Shown: positions 32,431 to 42,107 of the stretch, piece by piece
Layout of the letters: every line of letters begins with the position of its first letter
Numbering within the stretch: the first letter of the stretch is position 1
From: Streptosporangiales bacterium
Lineage (GTDB): Bacteria > Actinomycetota > Actinomycetes > Streptosporangiales > WHST01
DNA: 64,000 nt
Direction: 5' to 3'
NCBI GenBank assembly: GCA_009379825.1
Contig: WHTA01000001.1
Coordinates: 62,001-126,000, forward strand
The notes under the pieces: generated by a model
The model's input: only the letters and a program-made list of their open reading frames with translations
Told to the model about the DNA's origin: nothing
The model's database searches: none
Program-made: the position numbers and the translations under genes

Positions 32431-33977
32431 GCGCCGGGGCCAGGCCGGCGCGGGTGCTGGCGGTGTGGTGTCCGGACTGGCCGGTGGTCAGCGTCGCCGG
32501 TCGGTCGGAGCGGGAGCAGCCGGTCGCGGTCGTCACCGGTGGGCGGGTGGTTGCCTGCTCCGCGCCGGCTCGCGCCGCGGGTGTACGCCGCGGGCAGCGG
32601 CTGCGCGACGCGCAGGGGCGCTGTCCGCAGCTGCAGGTACTCGACGACGACCTCGCTGCCCAGGTGCGGCTGTTCGAGCAGGTGGTGGCCGGGGTGGAAC
32701 AACGGTGTCCCCGGGTGGAGGTGATCCGGCCCGGGCTGTGTGCCGTGCCTGCCCGCGGCCCGGCGCGCTACTACGGCGGTGAGCAGGTGCTCGCCGAGCT
32801 GATGCACGAGACGGTCGCCGCGGCGGGCGTCGAGTGCCGGGTCGGCGTCGCCGACGGGCTGTTCGCCGCCGTGCTCGCGGCCCGCGCCGCCGAGTCGGAC
32901 ATCCGCATCGTCCAGACGGCCGAGACCGCTGGCTTCCTCGCCGGGCACCCGGTGAACGTGCTCGACCGGCCGGAGCTGTCCGGGCTGCTGGTGCGGCTTG
33001 GCATCCGCACCCTGGCCGACTTCGCCGCGCTGCCAGGCGAGGACGTGTTCGCCAGGTTCGGTGCCGACGCGGCGGTCGCGCACCAGCTCGCGCGCGGGCG
33101 CGAACCGCGCCGGCTGGCGCCGCGTACGCCCGCGCGCGACCTCGCCGTGCAGCTGACGTTCGACCCTCCGGTCGAGCAGTTCGAGCAGGTGGTGTTCACC
33201 GCGAAGTCGCTCGCCGACGAGCTGCACACCACCCTGGCCAGGCACGGGGTCAGCTGCGTACGGGTCGAGGTGGAGGTGACCACCGACGACGGCAGGTGCT
33301 GGTCGCGGGCGTGGCGGCACGACGGGCTGTTCTCCGCGTCGGCGGTCGCCGAGCGGGTGCGTTGGCAGCTCGACGCGTGGCGTACGGCCACGGCGGCCGA
33401 CGAGGCGCTGACCGGTGGCCTGGTCCGGCTCCGGCTGGTCCCCGACCAGCTGGTCCCGGACAGCGGCCGGCAGCTGGCGCTGCGGGGCGGCCGGGCCGCG
33501 GACGACCAGGTGGAGCGGGCGGCCACCCGCGTGCAGACGATGCTCGGCCACGCCGCGGTCACGCAGCCGGTCCGCGTCGGCGGTCGCGGGCCGGGCGACC
33601 AGGTGCTGCGGGTGCCGTGGGGCGACGCGCCCGCCGACATCCCACGGGACGGCGGCTGGCCGGGCCGGGTGCCCACGCCCGCGCCGGCCGTCGTCCACGT
33701 CGAGCCGCCTGCGGTCGCGGTCGTCGACGCCGCCGGCGCGCCGGTCACGGTGGACGGCCGGTGCGCCGCCTCGGCGCCCCCGCACCGGTTGGTCGTCGGG
33801 CCGCGGTCGGCCGCGCTGGCCGTCACCGGCTGGACCGGGCCCTGGCCGGCGCACGAGTACTGGTGGGACCCCGCGCGCAGCCAGCGGTCGGTCAGGTGCC
33901 AGCTGGTGACCGCGGACGGCCGCGGCTGGTTGCTGGTGCTGCGGCAGGCCAGGTGGTACGTCGAGGCGGAGTACTAG
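32427..33977 (+). CDS. imuB: ImuB, catalytically dead Y-family polymerase
   Basis: 516 residues. It starts RVLAVWCPDWPVV, where active Y-polymerases have a DxDxFF-type metal motif, so the acidic pair is missing as in all ImuB proteins. The finger region LRDAQGRCPQLQVLDDDLAA, the VADGLFAAVLAARAA palm segment, and the helix-hairpin-helix LGIRTLADFAALPGEDVFAR are intact. The C-terminal tail ends WYVEAEY. ImuB links ImuA', DnaE2 and the beta clamp. No clear clamp motif was identified by eye. The frame is intact although dnaE2 is broken. Confidence 0.9.
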   Translation: MSAGARPARVLAVWCPDWPVVSVAGRSEREQPVAVVTGGRVVACSAPARAAGVRRGQRLRDAQGRCPQLQVLDDDLAAQVRLFEQVVAGVEQRCPRVEVIRPGLCAVPARGPARYYGGEQVLAELMHETVAAAGVECRVGVADGLFAAVLAARAAESDIRIVQTAETAGFLAGHPVNVLDRPELSGLLVRLGIRTLADFAALPGEDVFARFGADAAVAHQLARGREPRRLAPRTPARDLAVQLTFDPPVEQFEQVVFTAKSLADELHTTLARHGVSCVRVEVEVTTDDGRCWSRAWRHDGLFSASAVAERVRWQLDAWRTATAADEALTGGLVRLRLVPDQLVPDSGRQLALRGGRAADDQVERAATRVQTMLGHAAVTQPVRVGGRGPGDQVLRVPWGDAPADIPRDGGWPGRVPTPAPAVVHVEPPAVAVVDAAGAPVTVDGRCAASAPPHRLVVGPRSAALAVTGWTGPWPAHEYWWDPARSQRSVRCQLVTADGRGWLLVLRQARWYVEAEY

Positions 33978-34138
33978 GGCATGCCTCCCAACGGCGGTCG
34001 AGGCGAGCGGCGTCCAGAGCGGTCGATAGCGGCGGCGGACGAGGCGCTCGTATTGGGCATACTCGCGCTGAGGACAACGCCGCTAGGGGCCGTCCTGGGC
34101 GTCGCGCAGCCCGGACAGGTGTTGGGAGGCGTGCCCTA

Positions 34139-35901
34139 ATGGGGTGGCAGAACCCGGCCATTCCGTGGCGGGAGTTCGAGCGGCGGCTGTCGTGGCACGG
34201 TGGCCGCCGACCGCCGGACGTCGCGTCGCCGGCGGCGGAGCAGCCGCCGGCCCGTACGGCGGCACCGGCGGAGCAAGACGAGCAGCCGCCGTGGGCGGAG
34301 CTGCACTGCCACTCTTCGTACAGCTTCCTGGACGGCTGCTCCTCCCCCGCAGCACTGGTGGCCGAGGCGCTGCGGCTGGGGATCCAGACGCTCGCCCTCA
34401 CCGACCACGACGGCATGTACGGCGTCGCCCAGTTCGCCGAGGCCGCGCGCGGCACCGGGCTCCGTACGGTCTTCGGCGCGGAGCTGAGCCTGGGGCTGGC
34501 CGCACCGCAGACCGGGGTGGCCGACCCGCAGGGCCGACACCTGCTGGTGCTGGCCCGCGACAGCACCGGGTACCGGCGGCTGAGCCGCGCGATCGGCGCC
34601 GCCCAGCTCGCCGGTGGGCAGAAGGGCCGGCCGCGTTACGACCTCGACCAGCTGAGCGCGGCGCACGACGGGCACTGGGTGGTGCTCACCGGCTGCCGCA
34701 AGGGCGCGGTGCCGGCCGCGCTCGCCACGTACGGTGCGGCGGCCGCGGAACGGGAGCTGCGCGAGTTGGTGGACCGGTTCGGCCGCGACAATGTCTGCGT
34801 CGAGCTGGTCGACCACGACCAGCCGCTCGACGACGCGAGGAACGACGCCCTCGCGGTGCTCGCCGACCGGGTCGGGGTGGGCGTGGTCGCGTCGAACAAC
34901 GTGCACTACGCCGGACCGAGTGAAGCCGACCTCGCCGCCACCGTTGCCGCCGTGCGGGCCAGGCGCAGCCTGGACGAGATGGCCGGCTGGCTGCCCGCCA
35001 CCCGCACCGCACACCTGCGCTCGGGCACGGAGATGGCCGCCCGGCTGGCCAGGTTCCCCGGCGTCCAGGAGGCGACCGCGGAGCTCGCCCGCGCCTGCGC
35101 GTTCGACTTCGAGGAGGTGGCGCCACAGCTGCCGGACCGTAAGGTGCCTACCGGCTACACCGAGTCGCAGCACCTGCGGCGGCTCACCCGCGAGGGGGCG
35201 CTGCGGCGCTACGGGTCGCTCGTCGAGCACCCGCTGGCGTACGCCCAGCTGGAACGCGAGCTGGACGTCATCATCGGCGGCGGGTACACCGGCTACTTCC
35301 TGATCGTGCACGAGATCGTGGCGTTCTGCCGGGAGGAGCGGATCCTCTGCCAGGGCCGTGGCTCCGCGGCGAACTCCGCGGTGTGTTACGCGCTCGGCAT
35401 CACCGGTGTCGACGCCGTACGGCACCAGCTGCTCTTCGAGCGGTTCCTCTCCCCCGGCAGGGACGGCCCGCCGGACATCGACCTGGACATCGAGAACGCC
35501 CGCCGCGAGGAGGTCATCCAGCACGTCTACGACACCTACGGGCGGGAGCACGCCGCACAGGTGGCCAACGTTATCTCGTACCGCCCGAAGATGGCGATCC
35601 GCGACGTGGGCAGGGCGCTCGGCTACAGCCCGGGCCAGCAGGACGCGTGGTCGAAGTCGGTGGGGCTGGGTGAGTTCGAGTCGTCCGACGAGCTGCCGGC
35701 CATGGTGCGCGACCTCGCCACCAGGGTGAAGCGGCTGCCCCGTCACCTGGGCATCCACTCCGGCGGCATGGTGATCTGCGACCGCCCCGTCGGCGAGGTG
35801 TGCCCGGTCGAGTGGGCGCGGATGCCCGGTCGCAGCGTCATCCAGTGGGACAAGGACGACTGCGCCTGGCTCGGCCTGATCAAGTTCGACCTGCTCGGGC
35901 T
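34139..35901 (+). pseudogene. dnaE2: dnaE2 5' portion, cut by the 19.2-kb insert
   Basis: ATG 34139 follows GGGAGG at 34124-34129. The PHP domain (AELHCHSSYSFLDGCSSP, LALTDHDGMYGV) and the catalytic palm (GRGSAANSAVCYALG, PPDIDLDIENARREEVIQHV with the first two catalytic Asp) are intact. The copy ends right after WLGLIKFDLLGL, which holds the third catalytic Asp. The frame then runs into foreign sequence and stops at 36232. The missing fingers, HhH and OB domains lie at 55118-56643. DnaE2 is the error-prone polymerase of the SOS mutasome; this allele cannot make a full enzyme. Confidence 0.92.
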
Positions 35902-35937
35902 TTTCGCTGCTTTGCGTCAGTGTCTCGTTGGGATGAC

Positions 35938-36179
35938 GCGGGACACGCCCACCCACCGCCGGCGGTGTCTGCTTCCTCAACCTCGAAGACGAAACCGGCA
36001 TGGCCAACATCATCTGCCCACCCCCAACCTACCGCCGAACCAAGAAAACCCTCCTCGACAGCCCCGCTCTGTTCGTCACCGGCCTCCTGGAGAGCGCCAA
36101 CGGCGCTATCAACATCGTCGCCCAACGGATAGAGCCGTTCTCCCTCGCCGTCGCGACGAGGTCACGCAACTGGCGATAG
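35938..36179 (+). pseudogene. C-terminal (OB-fold) remnant of a second, divergent dnaE2
   Basis: In its own frame this encodes RPPTAGGVCFLNLEDETGMA, NIICPPPTYRRTKK, LFVTGLLESANGAINIVAQR and a terminal SRNWR before TAG 36177-36179. It aligns along its whole length with the DnaE2 tail encoded at about 56397-56643 (RPPTAGGVVFLSLEDETGLV ... ITHSRDFR) but is clearly diverged. The frame differs from the one running in from native dnaE2, so it is not translated from it. It is foreign DNA at the left edge of the insert, in the same orientation as the host gene. Confidence 0.85.
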
Positions 36180-36205
36180 CTGGCTCTCATACGCGACGTT
36201 CCCGA

Positions 36206-36581
36206 TCACCCGTCAGGTCTGGACCCACCTGACCAAGCGTCGCCTAGAACGCCTCTTGCGATGATCACTCTCTGGACCTCGCTGGTGCCTTCGTAGATGC
36301 GGAACAGCCGTGCGTCTCGGTAGAACCGCTCGACCGGGACGGATCGCATGTAGCCGAGCCCGCCGTGGATCTGGACAGCACGGTCGGCGACTCGGTCGAC
36401 CATCTCGGAGCAGAAGAGCTTCGTACACGACGGCGCGGTTCGTCGGTCGCTGCCTTCGTCGTACTCGCGGGCCGCCTGCAGGACCATCGCACGACCCGCA
36501 TAGAGCTCGGTCTGTGAGTCAGCCAGTTCGCACGAGTGTCCTGACGGCCTCGAGTACCGCGGCGAAGTCCGCGTCGTCCAT
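36206..36581 (-). pseudogene. Acyl-CoA dehydrogenase with large internal deletion
   Basis: ATG 36581 (preceded by GGGAG) encodes only MDDADFAAVLEAVRTLVR before the frame is lost near 36525. The rest, in another frame, is the C-terminal ~110 residues: ELADSQTELYAGRAMVLQAA, VQIHGGLGYMRSVPVERFYR and RLFRIYEGTSEVQRVI, the FAD/dimer helices and the catalytic-Glu motif IYEGT. About 250 residues are missing. Acyl-CoA dehydrogenases carry out the first oxidation of beta-oxidation. It would have been the last gene of the minus-strand run. Confidence 0.8.
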
Positions 36582-36607
36582 AGCGGCTCTCCCTCTTGGC
36601 TGTAACG

Positions 36608-38770
36608 TCAAGGAGTGGTTGGCACGTCGGTGAGCCTGGCCAGGCAGTCGACGGCGGCCAGCGCCTGCCCGGATCGATCGACGAGCAGCGGATTGACGTC
36701 GAGCTCGGCGACTTCTTCGGCGAGATCGGTCGCGAGCCAGGACACTCGTACGACTACATCGGCGATGGCGTCGAGGTCACAGGCAGGACGGCCGCGGACC
36801 GGACCGAACAACCGGCTGCCGCGTAACGAGAGCAGCATTCGCCGAGCGGTGTCGAGGTCGACCGGAGCGACCGCGGCCGCGCTGTCGGCCAGGACCTCGA
36901 CGAGCACGCCCCCGAACCCTACGACGACGACCGGGCCGAACCCGATGTCATGCTTGGTTCCAACGATCACTTCGAGGTCGCCGTCGACCATGCGCTGCAC
37001 CAGCAGCTCCGCGTCCGCGAGCTCAGCGGTCGACGCGCGGGTGAGCAGCGTCCGCGCCGCCTCTCGTACCTGGTCGGCATCGACCAGGTCGAGCAGCACT
37101 CCGCCGATGTCGCTCTTGTGCCCGACATGGTGGGAGAGCAGCTTGACCGTGACTGGTCCGCCGAGCTCATCCAAGGCGGACACGGCAGCCTCAGGGGTGG
37201 CTGCGCGGCGTGACCCCGCGCTGGGTATGCCGTACGCGGCGATCAGCCTTGTGGACGCGTACTCGTCGAGCTGGGTCTGCCCGGCGGTCCTGACCGCGTC
37301 GAGAACCGCACGGGCCGCCGTCGGGTCGACACCGGACGGACGGTGCGGATCGGGTACCGCCGGCCGGAGGCTGTAGTCGACGAGTGCGCCCAGAGCTGCG
37401 GCCGCCCGTCCCGGGTCGTTGTAGCAGGGAATGCCCTGCGCTCGCAACAGCCGCTGCGCATCGCCGCTGCCACCGGTCCACACGACCACGAACGGACGGT
37501 CGGTGGACCGGTGTGCACAACCGATCACGTCGACCAGCTGCTCGGCGTGCTTGTCGGCATTGCCAAGCAGCACAGCGACCAGATGGGAGTCCGGGTGTGC
37601 CAGGGCGACATCGAGCGCGCACCGCAGCAGGTCGGGATCGGCGAGCAGCGCCGCCGTCAAGTCGATCGGGTTGCTCGGGGACCCGTAGGGTGGGAGAACC
37701 GCGGCCATTCGGTCCTGCCAAGCCTGGTCCCAGGCGGTGATCTCGACGCCGTGTGCGCTGGCCGCGTCTGCCATGAGCACACCGGCGCCGCCGGAGAGCG
37801 ACAATGTGGTGAGTGAGCGGCCATGTGCACGGCGGCCGGTGGCGAACAGCTGGGCGGCATCGAGCAGGGCGTTCATGCCGTCGACCCGGACGATGCCGAA
37901 CTGGTGCGCTGCTCCTTCGAAGACCGCGTCCTCTCCGGCAAGGGAGGCGGTGTGTGACTGCGCGGCCCGGGCGCCGGCTTCCGACCGTCCTACCTTCACG
38001 GCGAGGATGGGCTTGTCGAGGCGGTGGGCACGGCGCGCCACCTCCAGCAGCCGCCGTCCGTCGCTGACGCCTTCCAGGTAGGCGAGCAGTACCCGCGTCT
38101 CGCCGGCGTCCAACAGTGCGTCCAGGACGTCGGCGACCGAGAGATCGACCTCGTTGCCGGTGTTGACGTAGTGCGAGATCCCGATCCCAGCGTGTAGCGC
38201 CTCGGTGAAGACGAAGGACCCGAAGGCACCACTTTGGCTGACGAAGGCTACAGGACCGTCCCGCAGCTCGATCGTCTCGTCCAGCGCTGAGGTGAAGGTC
38301 GGAACGGCTCGGTCTCTGACCCCGATCATCCCAAGGCAGTTCGGGCCGAGGACACGGACTCCGGTCTCCGCGATGGCGGCTTCGAGCTCCAGCTGCAGCT
38401 GCGCGCCCCGCTTACCCGATTCGCCGAAGCCGGACGCTCCCACGATGGCCGCGGAGATCCCGTTCTTTCCGCAGGCACGTACCGCAGTTGGCACCTGCTC
38501 GGCCGGCAGCATGATCATGGCGAGGTCGATAGTGCCGGGGACCTCGTCGAGGCTGCGATAGGCGGGCAGGCCCTGCACCTGCGGGCGAGCGGTGTTGATC
38601 GGGATGACGCGGCCGGTGAACCCGAACCGCTGCAAGTAGTCGACAGGTCGGCCGGAGAGCTTGACGGGGTTGTCGGAGGCACCGATCACCGTGATGGACC
38701 GTGGATAGAGCAGCTTCCACAGATCGGCGAGTTGGCCGGTGGATTTCGAGGCTGTGGCCGTGCTACCCAT
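36608..38770 (-). CDS. ADP-forming acyl-CoA synthetase (fused alpha/beta)
   Basis: 720 residues from ATG 38770. N-terminal CoA-binding domain: LYPRSITVIGASDNPVKLSG and LAMIMLPAEQVPTAVRACG. Middle ligase domain: GPVAFVSQSGAFGSFVFTEA and the phosphohistidine segment QSHTASLAGEDAVFEGA. C-terminal ATP-grasp: GPVTVKLLSHHVGHKSDIGG and VVVGFGGVLVEVL with ELDVNPLLV. It forms acyl-CoA from an acid, ATP and CoA, releasing ADP. It is downstream of the aldehyde dehydrogenase with a 22-base gap, so it likely activates the acid that enzyme makes. Confidence 0.9.
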   Translation of the reverse strand: MGSTATASKSTGQLADLWKLLYPRSITVIGASDNPVKLSGRPVDYLQRFGFTGRVIPINTARPQVQGLPAYRSLDEVPGTIDLAMIMLPAEQVPTAVRACGKNGISAAIVGASGFGESGKRGAQLQLELEAAIAETGVRVLGPNCLGMIGVRDRAVPTFTSALDETIELRDGPVAFVSQSGAFGSFVFTEALHAGIGISHYVNTGNEVDLSVADVLDALLDAGETRVLLAYLEGVSDGRRLLEVARRAHRLDKPILAVKVGRSEAGARAAQSHTASLAGEDAVFEGAAHQFGIVRVDGMNALLDAAQLFATGRRAHGRSLTTLSLSGGAGVLMADAASAHGVEITAWDQAWQDRMAAVLPPYGSPSNPIDLTAALLADPDLLRCALDVALAHPDSHLVAVLLGNADKHAEQLVDVIGCAHRSTDRPFVVVWTGGSGDAQRLLRAQGIPCYNDPGRAAAALGALVDYSLRPAVPDPHRPSGVDPTAARAVLDAVRTAGQTQLDEYASTRLIAAYGIPSAGSRRAATPEAAVSALDELGGPVTVKLLSHHVGHKSDIGGVLLDLVDADQVREAARTLLTRASTAELADAELLVQRMVDGDLEVIVGTKHDIGFGPVVVVGFGGVLVEVLADSAAAVAPVDLDTARRMLLSLRGSRLFGPVRGRPACDLDAIADVVVRVSWLATDLAEEVAELDVNPLLVDRSGQALAAVDCLARLTDVPTTP

Positions 38771-38792
38771 GGTCGATACTCTCCTCGCTGAG

Positions 38793-40160
38793 TCAACCAA
38801 TGACACGGACCAGCTTCTTGTTCGCGAACTCCTCGATGCCGTACCTGGCCAGCTCGCGTCCGACCCCGGAGGCTTTGACGCCACCGAACGGGAGGTCGGG
38901 TGCGCTCTTGCTGGTGCCGTTGATCCACACCATGCCGGCCTCGAGCCGCTCGGCCAGCGCACGGGCCTGGTCGATGTCGAGCGTGTAGACCGCAGCGGCC
39001 AGCCCGAACGGCGTGTCGTTCGCGAGGGCGACGGCGGCATCCGCCGAAGCCGCTCGGTGGACGACCGGCCCGAACAACTCCTCCCGATAGGCGCGCATGG
39101 CAGGGGTCACGTCGGTGAGCACGGTTGCCTCGTAGAACGAGCCCGCGCCGGCGATCCGGTGTCCGCCGGTGAGTACGGTCGCGCCCTTGGCGACCGCGTC
39201 GTCGACCTGCGCGGCGAGCTCGTCGACGGCCTCGCGCGACGACAACGGCCCGAACGTGGTGTCCGGGTCGACGGGATCGCCGGGAACCTGCGCACGCATC
39301 GCCGTCGCGAACCTGCCGACGAACGCGTCGAAGATGTCGTCCAACACGATGAAGCGCTTGGATGCGGTGCATGCCTGGCCAGCGTTCGTCAGCCGGTTGT
39401 TCACAGCCGCGGCGACGGTCGCGTCGAGGTCGTGGCCGTCGAGCACGATGAACGGGTCGGACCCGCCGAGCTCGAGCACGTACTTCTTCAGGTGACGTTC
39501 GGCGACCTCACCAACCGCCGATCCCGCTCGTTCCGAGCCGGTGAGCGACACGCCCTGGACACGGGAATCTGCGATCATCTGCGCAATCTGCGTACTGTCG
39601 GCGAACACGTTGACATACACGCCGGCGGGCAGCCCGGCGTCGGTCATCAGCGCCTCGATGGCCAGGGCGGACTGTGGGCAGTTGCGGGCGTGCTTCAACA
39701 CGACCGTGTTGCCGAGCAGGATGTTCGGAGCGGCGAACCTGGCGACCTGATAGTGCGGGTAGTTCCACGGCATGATGCCGACGAGTGGTCCGATCGGCTC
39801 GGTTCGCACCAACGCCTCGCCCCGGCCGGCGATCTCCAGCGGCTCGTCGGCCAGGAACCGTTCGCCGTGGTCGGCGTAGTACTCGTAGATGTCGGCCGTC
39901 AGCACGATCTCGCCTTTGGCCTGGGTGACGGGTTTGCCCATCTCCAGCGTCGCCGTCAACGCGAGCTCTTCAGAGCGTTCACGATACAGGGCCGCGACCC
40001 GGCGCAACACCTCGGCGCGCTGCCGCAAGGAGGTCACTCGCCACATCCGGTAGGCAGCAGAGGACTCCTCGAGCACGTCCTCGATCTCCGCGGCCGTCGC
40101 GACGGGAAACACCTTGAGCACGGTCCCGGTCCCCGGATGACGCGTGACATAGTCGCCCAT
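38793..40160 (-). CDS. NAD(P)-dependent aldehyde dehydrogenase
   Basis: 455 residues from ATG 40160, placed by AGGGAGGG. Motifs: PLVGIMPWNYPHYQVARFAA (cofactor and Asn site), VSLTGSERAGSAVGEVAERH, the general base Glu in YVLELGGSDPF, and the nucleophile in NAGQACTASKRFIVLDD. It resembles short succinate-semialdehyde dehydrogenase-type enzymes. In the insert it would oxidise the aldehyde produced by the zinc alcohol dehydrogenase and pass the acid to the ADP-forming synthetase. The gene lies behind the activator gene on the same strand; a candidate activator site is at 40241-40255. Confidence 0.92.
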   Translation of the reverse strand: MGDYVTRHPGTGTVLKVFPVATAAEIEDVLEESSAAYRMWRVTSLRQRAEVLRRVAALYRERSEELALTATLEMGKPVTQAKGEIVLTADIYEYYADHGERFLADEPLEIAGRGEALVRTEPIGPLVGIMPWNYPHYQVARFAAPNILLGNTVVLKHARNCPQSALAIEALMTDAGLPAGVYVNVFADSTQIAQMIADSRVQGVSLTGSERAGSAVGEVAERHLKKYVLELGGSDPFIVLDGHDLDATVAAAVNNRLTNAGQACTASKRFIVLDDIFDAFVGRFATAMRAQVPGDPVDPDTTFGPLSSREAVDELAAQVDDAVAKGATVLTGGHRIAGAGSFYEATVLTDVTPAMRAYREELFGPVVHRAASADAAVALANDTPFGLAAAVYTLDIDQARALAERLEAGMVWINGTSKSAPDLPFGGVKASGVGRELARYGIEEFANKKLVRVIG

Positions 40161-40240
40161 GGTCCCTCCCTTCGTCGCGTGCATGCCGACCAGACTCATA
40201 GTCTCGGAGACCGGCAGAGGTTGCGGTTGTGCCGATACGG

Positions 40241-40255
40241 AACATGCGTGCTGTT
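40241..40255. promoter_or_regulatory. Candidate activator site before the aldehyde dehydrogenase
   Basis: AACA (40241-40244) and TGTT (40252-40255) flank 7 bases and sit in the wider context GGAACA-N7-TGTTGC. The spacing AACA-N7-TGTT recurs before the adjoining divergent operons at 46347-46359, and the GGAACA half-site recurs at 43238. Assignment to the AcoR/MimR-like regulator is inference. Confidence 0.35.
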
Positions 40256-40268
40256 GCGTTCGTGCCGT

Positions 40269-42107
40269 TCATGCGTCGATGCGCAGTGCCACCATCTTGC
40301 GGTAGAGCGTTGTCCTGCCGATACCGAGTGCCTGGGCGGCTTCGGTTCGGTTTCCGCCGGATCGGTGCAGCGCCGAGATGATGGCCTGCCGTTCCGCGTC
40401 TTCCATCAGGGTCAGCTGACGACGGGACCGGGCGTGCTGCAGCCGTGTCGGGAGATCCGTGAGCCGCACCACCCCTCCCGGCATGCGGCAAGCAAGATCC
40501 TCGACGGTCCGGGAGAGCTCGGCGACATTCCCTGGCCACGACCACGCGATCAGCGCCTGCAGCGCCTCCGAGGAGAACGTCGTCTCCCGACGCCCGTCCG
40601 GCAGACCGGTCAGGATGTGGCCCACCAACTGCGGGATCTGTTGCTGTATCTCACGCAACGTCGGCAACCGCACAATGGTCGCCAGCTGGCCCACTAAGGA
40701 CTGGACGTGCTCTTCCGCCGCATCCAGATCGACCGTCATGACCAGCGCAGCACAGCGATCACCCGCAGTGGCGGTAGAACCTGCGGAATCCTGGCATTGG
40801 ACGAGCGCCTTGACCCTGTTAACCTCACGCGGCTCAAGATCCTGCACATGCCGCAGGATCACCGGCCTGTCCTCGGCGAGCGCCTCGCTCGCAGCAGAGA
40901 ACCAGCCGGACTCGTCGTCCCGACGATGACAGGAGACGTCGATGACAAGCGGCGACACGTGAGTGCGGAAGGTACGGTAAACCGCGGACGCAGCATGGAA
41001 CTTGCCCGTCCCTGGTCCGCCGTCGATCGCGACGCAGTCCCGACTGCAGATGGCGTCAATGAGTTGCGTCTGGACGTCCGGCGTCACACTCAGCGACGCC
41101 GCCGGCAGCCGGATCGCCGATCCGGTCAAGACCGTGCCGGCCCGGTGCGGCGGGTCGTGGTCGGCCGGGAGCAGGCGGACGCAGTATGCGGCATCGGATT
41201 CGTGGCTCCCGTCGACCCGCTCCACCACAGCCTCGCGCCATGCGGTGGGCAACGGAATCCCGATCCGTTGTGGTCCCCGCTCCAGCGGGGCGTCGGACAG
41301 GTGTGTCCACAACAAGGCGTGTGAGTCGCTGCTCACGTAGGTCAGCCCTGCGGTGTTGGCGAACATCACCCGTTCGTTGACGACGAGGACGGGGTCGTGC
41401 TCTCCCTGGTTGGCGACCAGGTATGCCTGGATGAGGGCACGCTCCTTGGCGCCGCGCATCGCGGTCAGGTTGCTCTCGATCTGACGACCGACATCGATCG
41501 CAACGGCGTACGTGAGCGGTGTCGCATCGACGGTGTAGCAGGCCAGGGAGAACGTTCCTACCAGTCGCCCTGTGAAGGGTTCGAAGACTGGAGTGCCGGC
41601 GCAGGTGATGGGTTCGAGCATGTCGTTGTAGTGCTCGCTGCCCCGCACGACGAGCGGACGGCGTTCCGCGATGACGGTGCCCAAGCCGTTCGTCCCGATC
41701 GAGGTCTCCGAGAAGTCGAACCCCTCCGCCGCGAAGGCGTTATCGAGCACGCTGCGCTGGCTGGGTTCACTCACTCGACGCATGATGATCTTGCCGGTGT
41801 GGTCACTGAGGAACATCGCGACCCGGACCTCGCCGATGTGGTCGCTGAGCCGGTCGAAGACCGTGGCCGCGGCTCTCCCCAGTTCCAGCTCGTGTCCGTC
41901 GATCTCCTGGTAGGGGATCTCGTCAGGTCTCGTCGGAACAGTGTCACCGAGGGAACGCCGCCAGCTGCGCTCGATGACGTCTCTCACGCCCACCGCTGAC
42001 GGTCGCACGGCGAGGAGGCCATTGCTCAGCAGGTCGTCCTTCGCCTGCCGGATGCGTTGCTGGTCGGCTGCGGGTCCGGTGGGCCACGGTTCGGCGCTGG
42101 TGTTCAT
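40269..42107 (-). CDS. AcoR/MimR-like Fis-type transcriptional activator
   Basis: 612 residues. The N-terminal sensor (about 60-230) is GAF-like with DFSETSIGTNGLGTVIAERR, the signature of AcoR-type regulators. A degenerate AAA domain follows: its Walker A reads GGPGTGKFHAAS, with Phe where Ser/Thr is needed, and no GAFTGA loop for sigma-54 contact is seen. The C-terminal Fis HTH is intact (RQAIISALHRSGGNRTEAAQ, ALGIGRTTLYRKMVAL). Related regulators control alcohol, ketone and propane oxidation genes in actinomycetes. Its ATG overlaps the alcohol dehydrogenase stop (ATGA), so the two are coupled. Confidence 0.85.
   Translation of the reverse strand: MNTSAEPWPTGPAADQQRIRQAKDDLLSNGLLAVRPSAVGVRDVIERSWRRSLGDTVPTRPDEIPYQEIDGHELELGRAAATVFDRLSDHIGEVRVAMFLSDHTGKIIMRRVSEPSQRSVLDNAFAAEGFDFSETSIGTNGLGTVIAERRPLVVRGSEHYNDMLEPITCAGTPVFEPFTGRLVGTFSLACYTVDATPLTYAVAIDVGRQIESNLTAMRGAKERALIQAYLVANQGEHDPVLVVNERVMFANTAGLTYVSSDSHALLWTHLSDAPLERGPQRIGIPLPTAWREAVVERVDGSHESDAAYCVRLLPADHDPPHRAGTVLTGSAIRLPAASLSVTPDVQTQLIDAICSRDCVAIDGGPGTGKFHAASAVYRTFRTHVSPLVIDVSCHRRDDESGWFSAASEALAEDRPVILRHVQDLEPREVNRVKALVQCQDSAGSTATAGDRCAALVMTVDLDAAEEHVQSLVGQLATIVRLPTLREIQQQIPQLVGHILTGLPDGRRETTFSSEALQALIAWSWPGNVAELSRTVEDLACRMPGGVVRLTDLPTRLQHARSRRQLTLMEDAERQAIISALHRSGGNRTEAAQALGIGRTTLYRKMVALRIDA

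Noticed and set aside
35902-36232. Continuation of the dnaE2 frame as a new C-terminus
   Set aside because: The added ~110 codons are Arg/Pro-rich and out of frame with the recognisable DnaE2 OB-fold remnant in the same bases.
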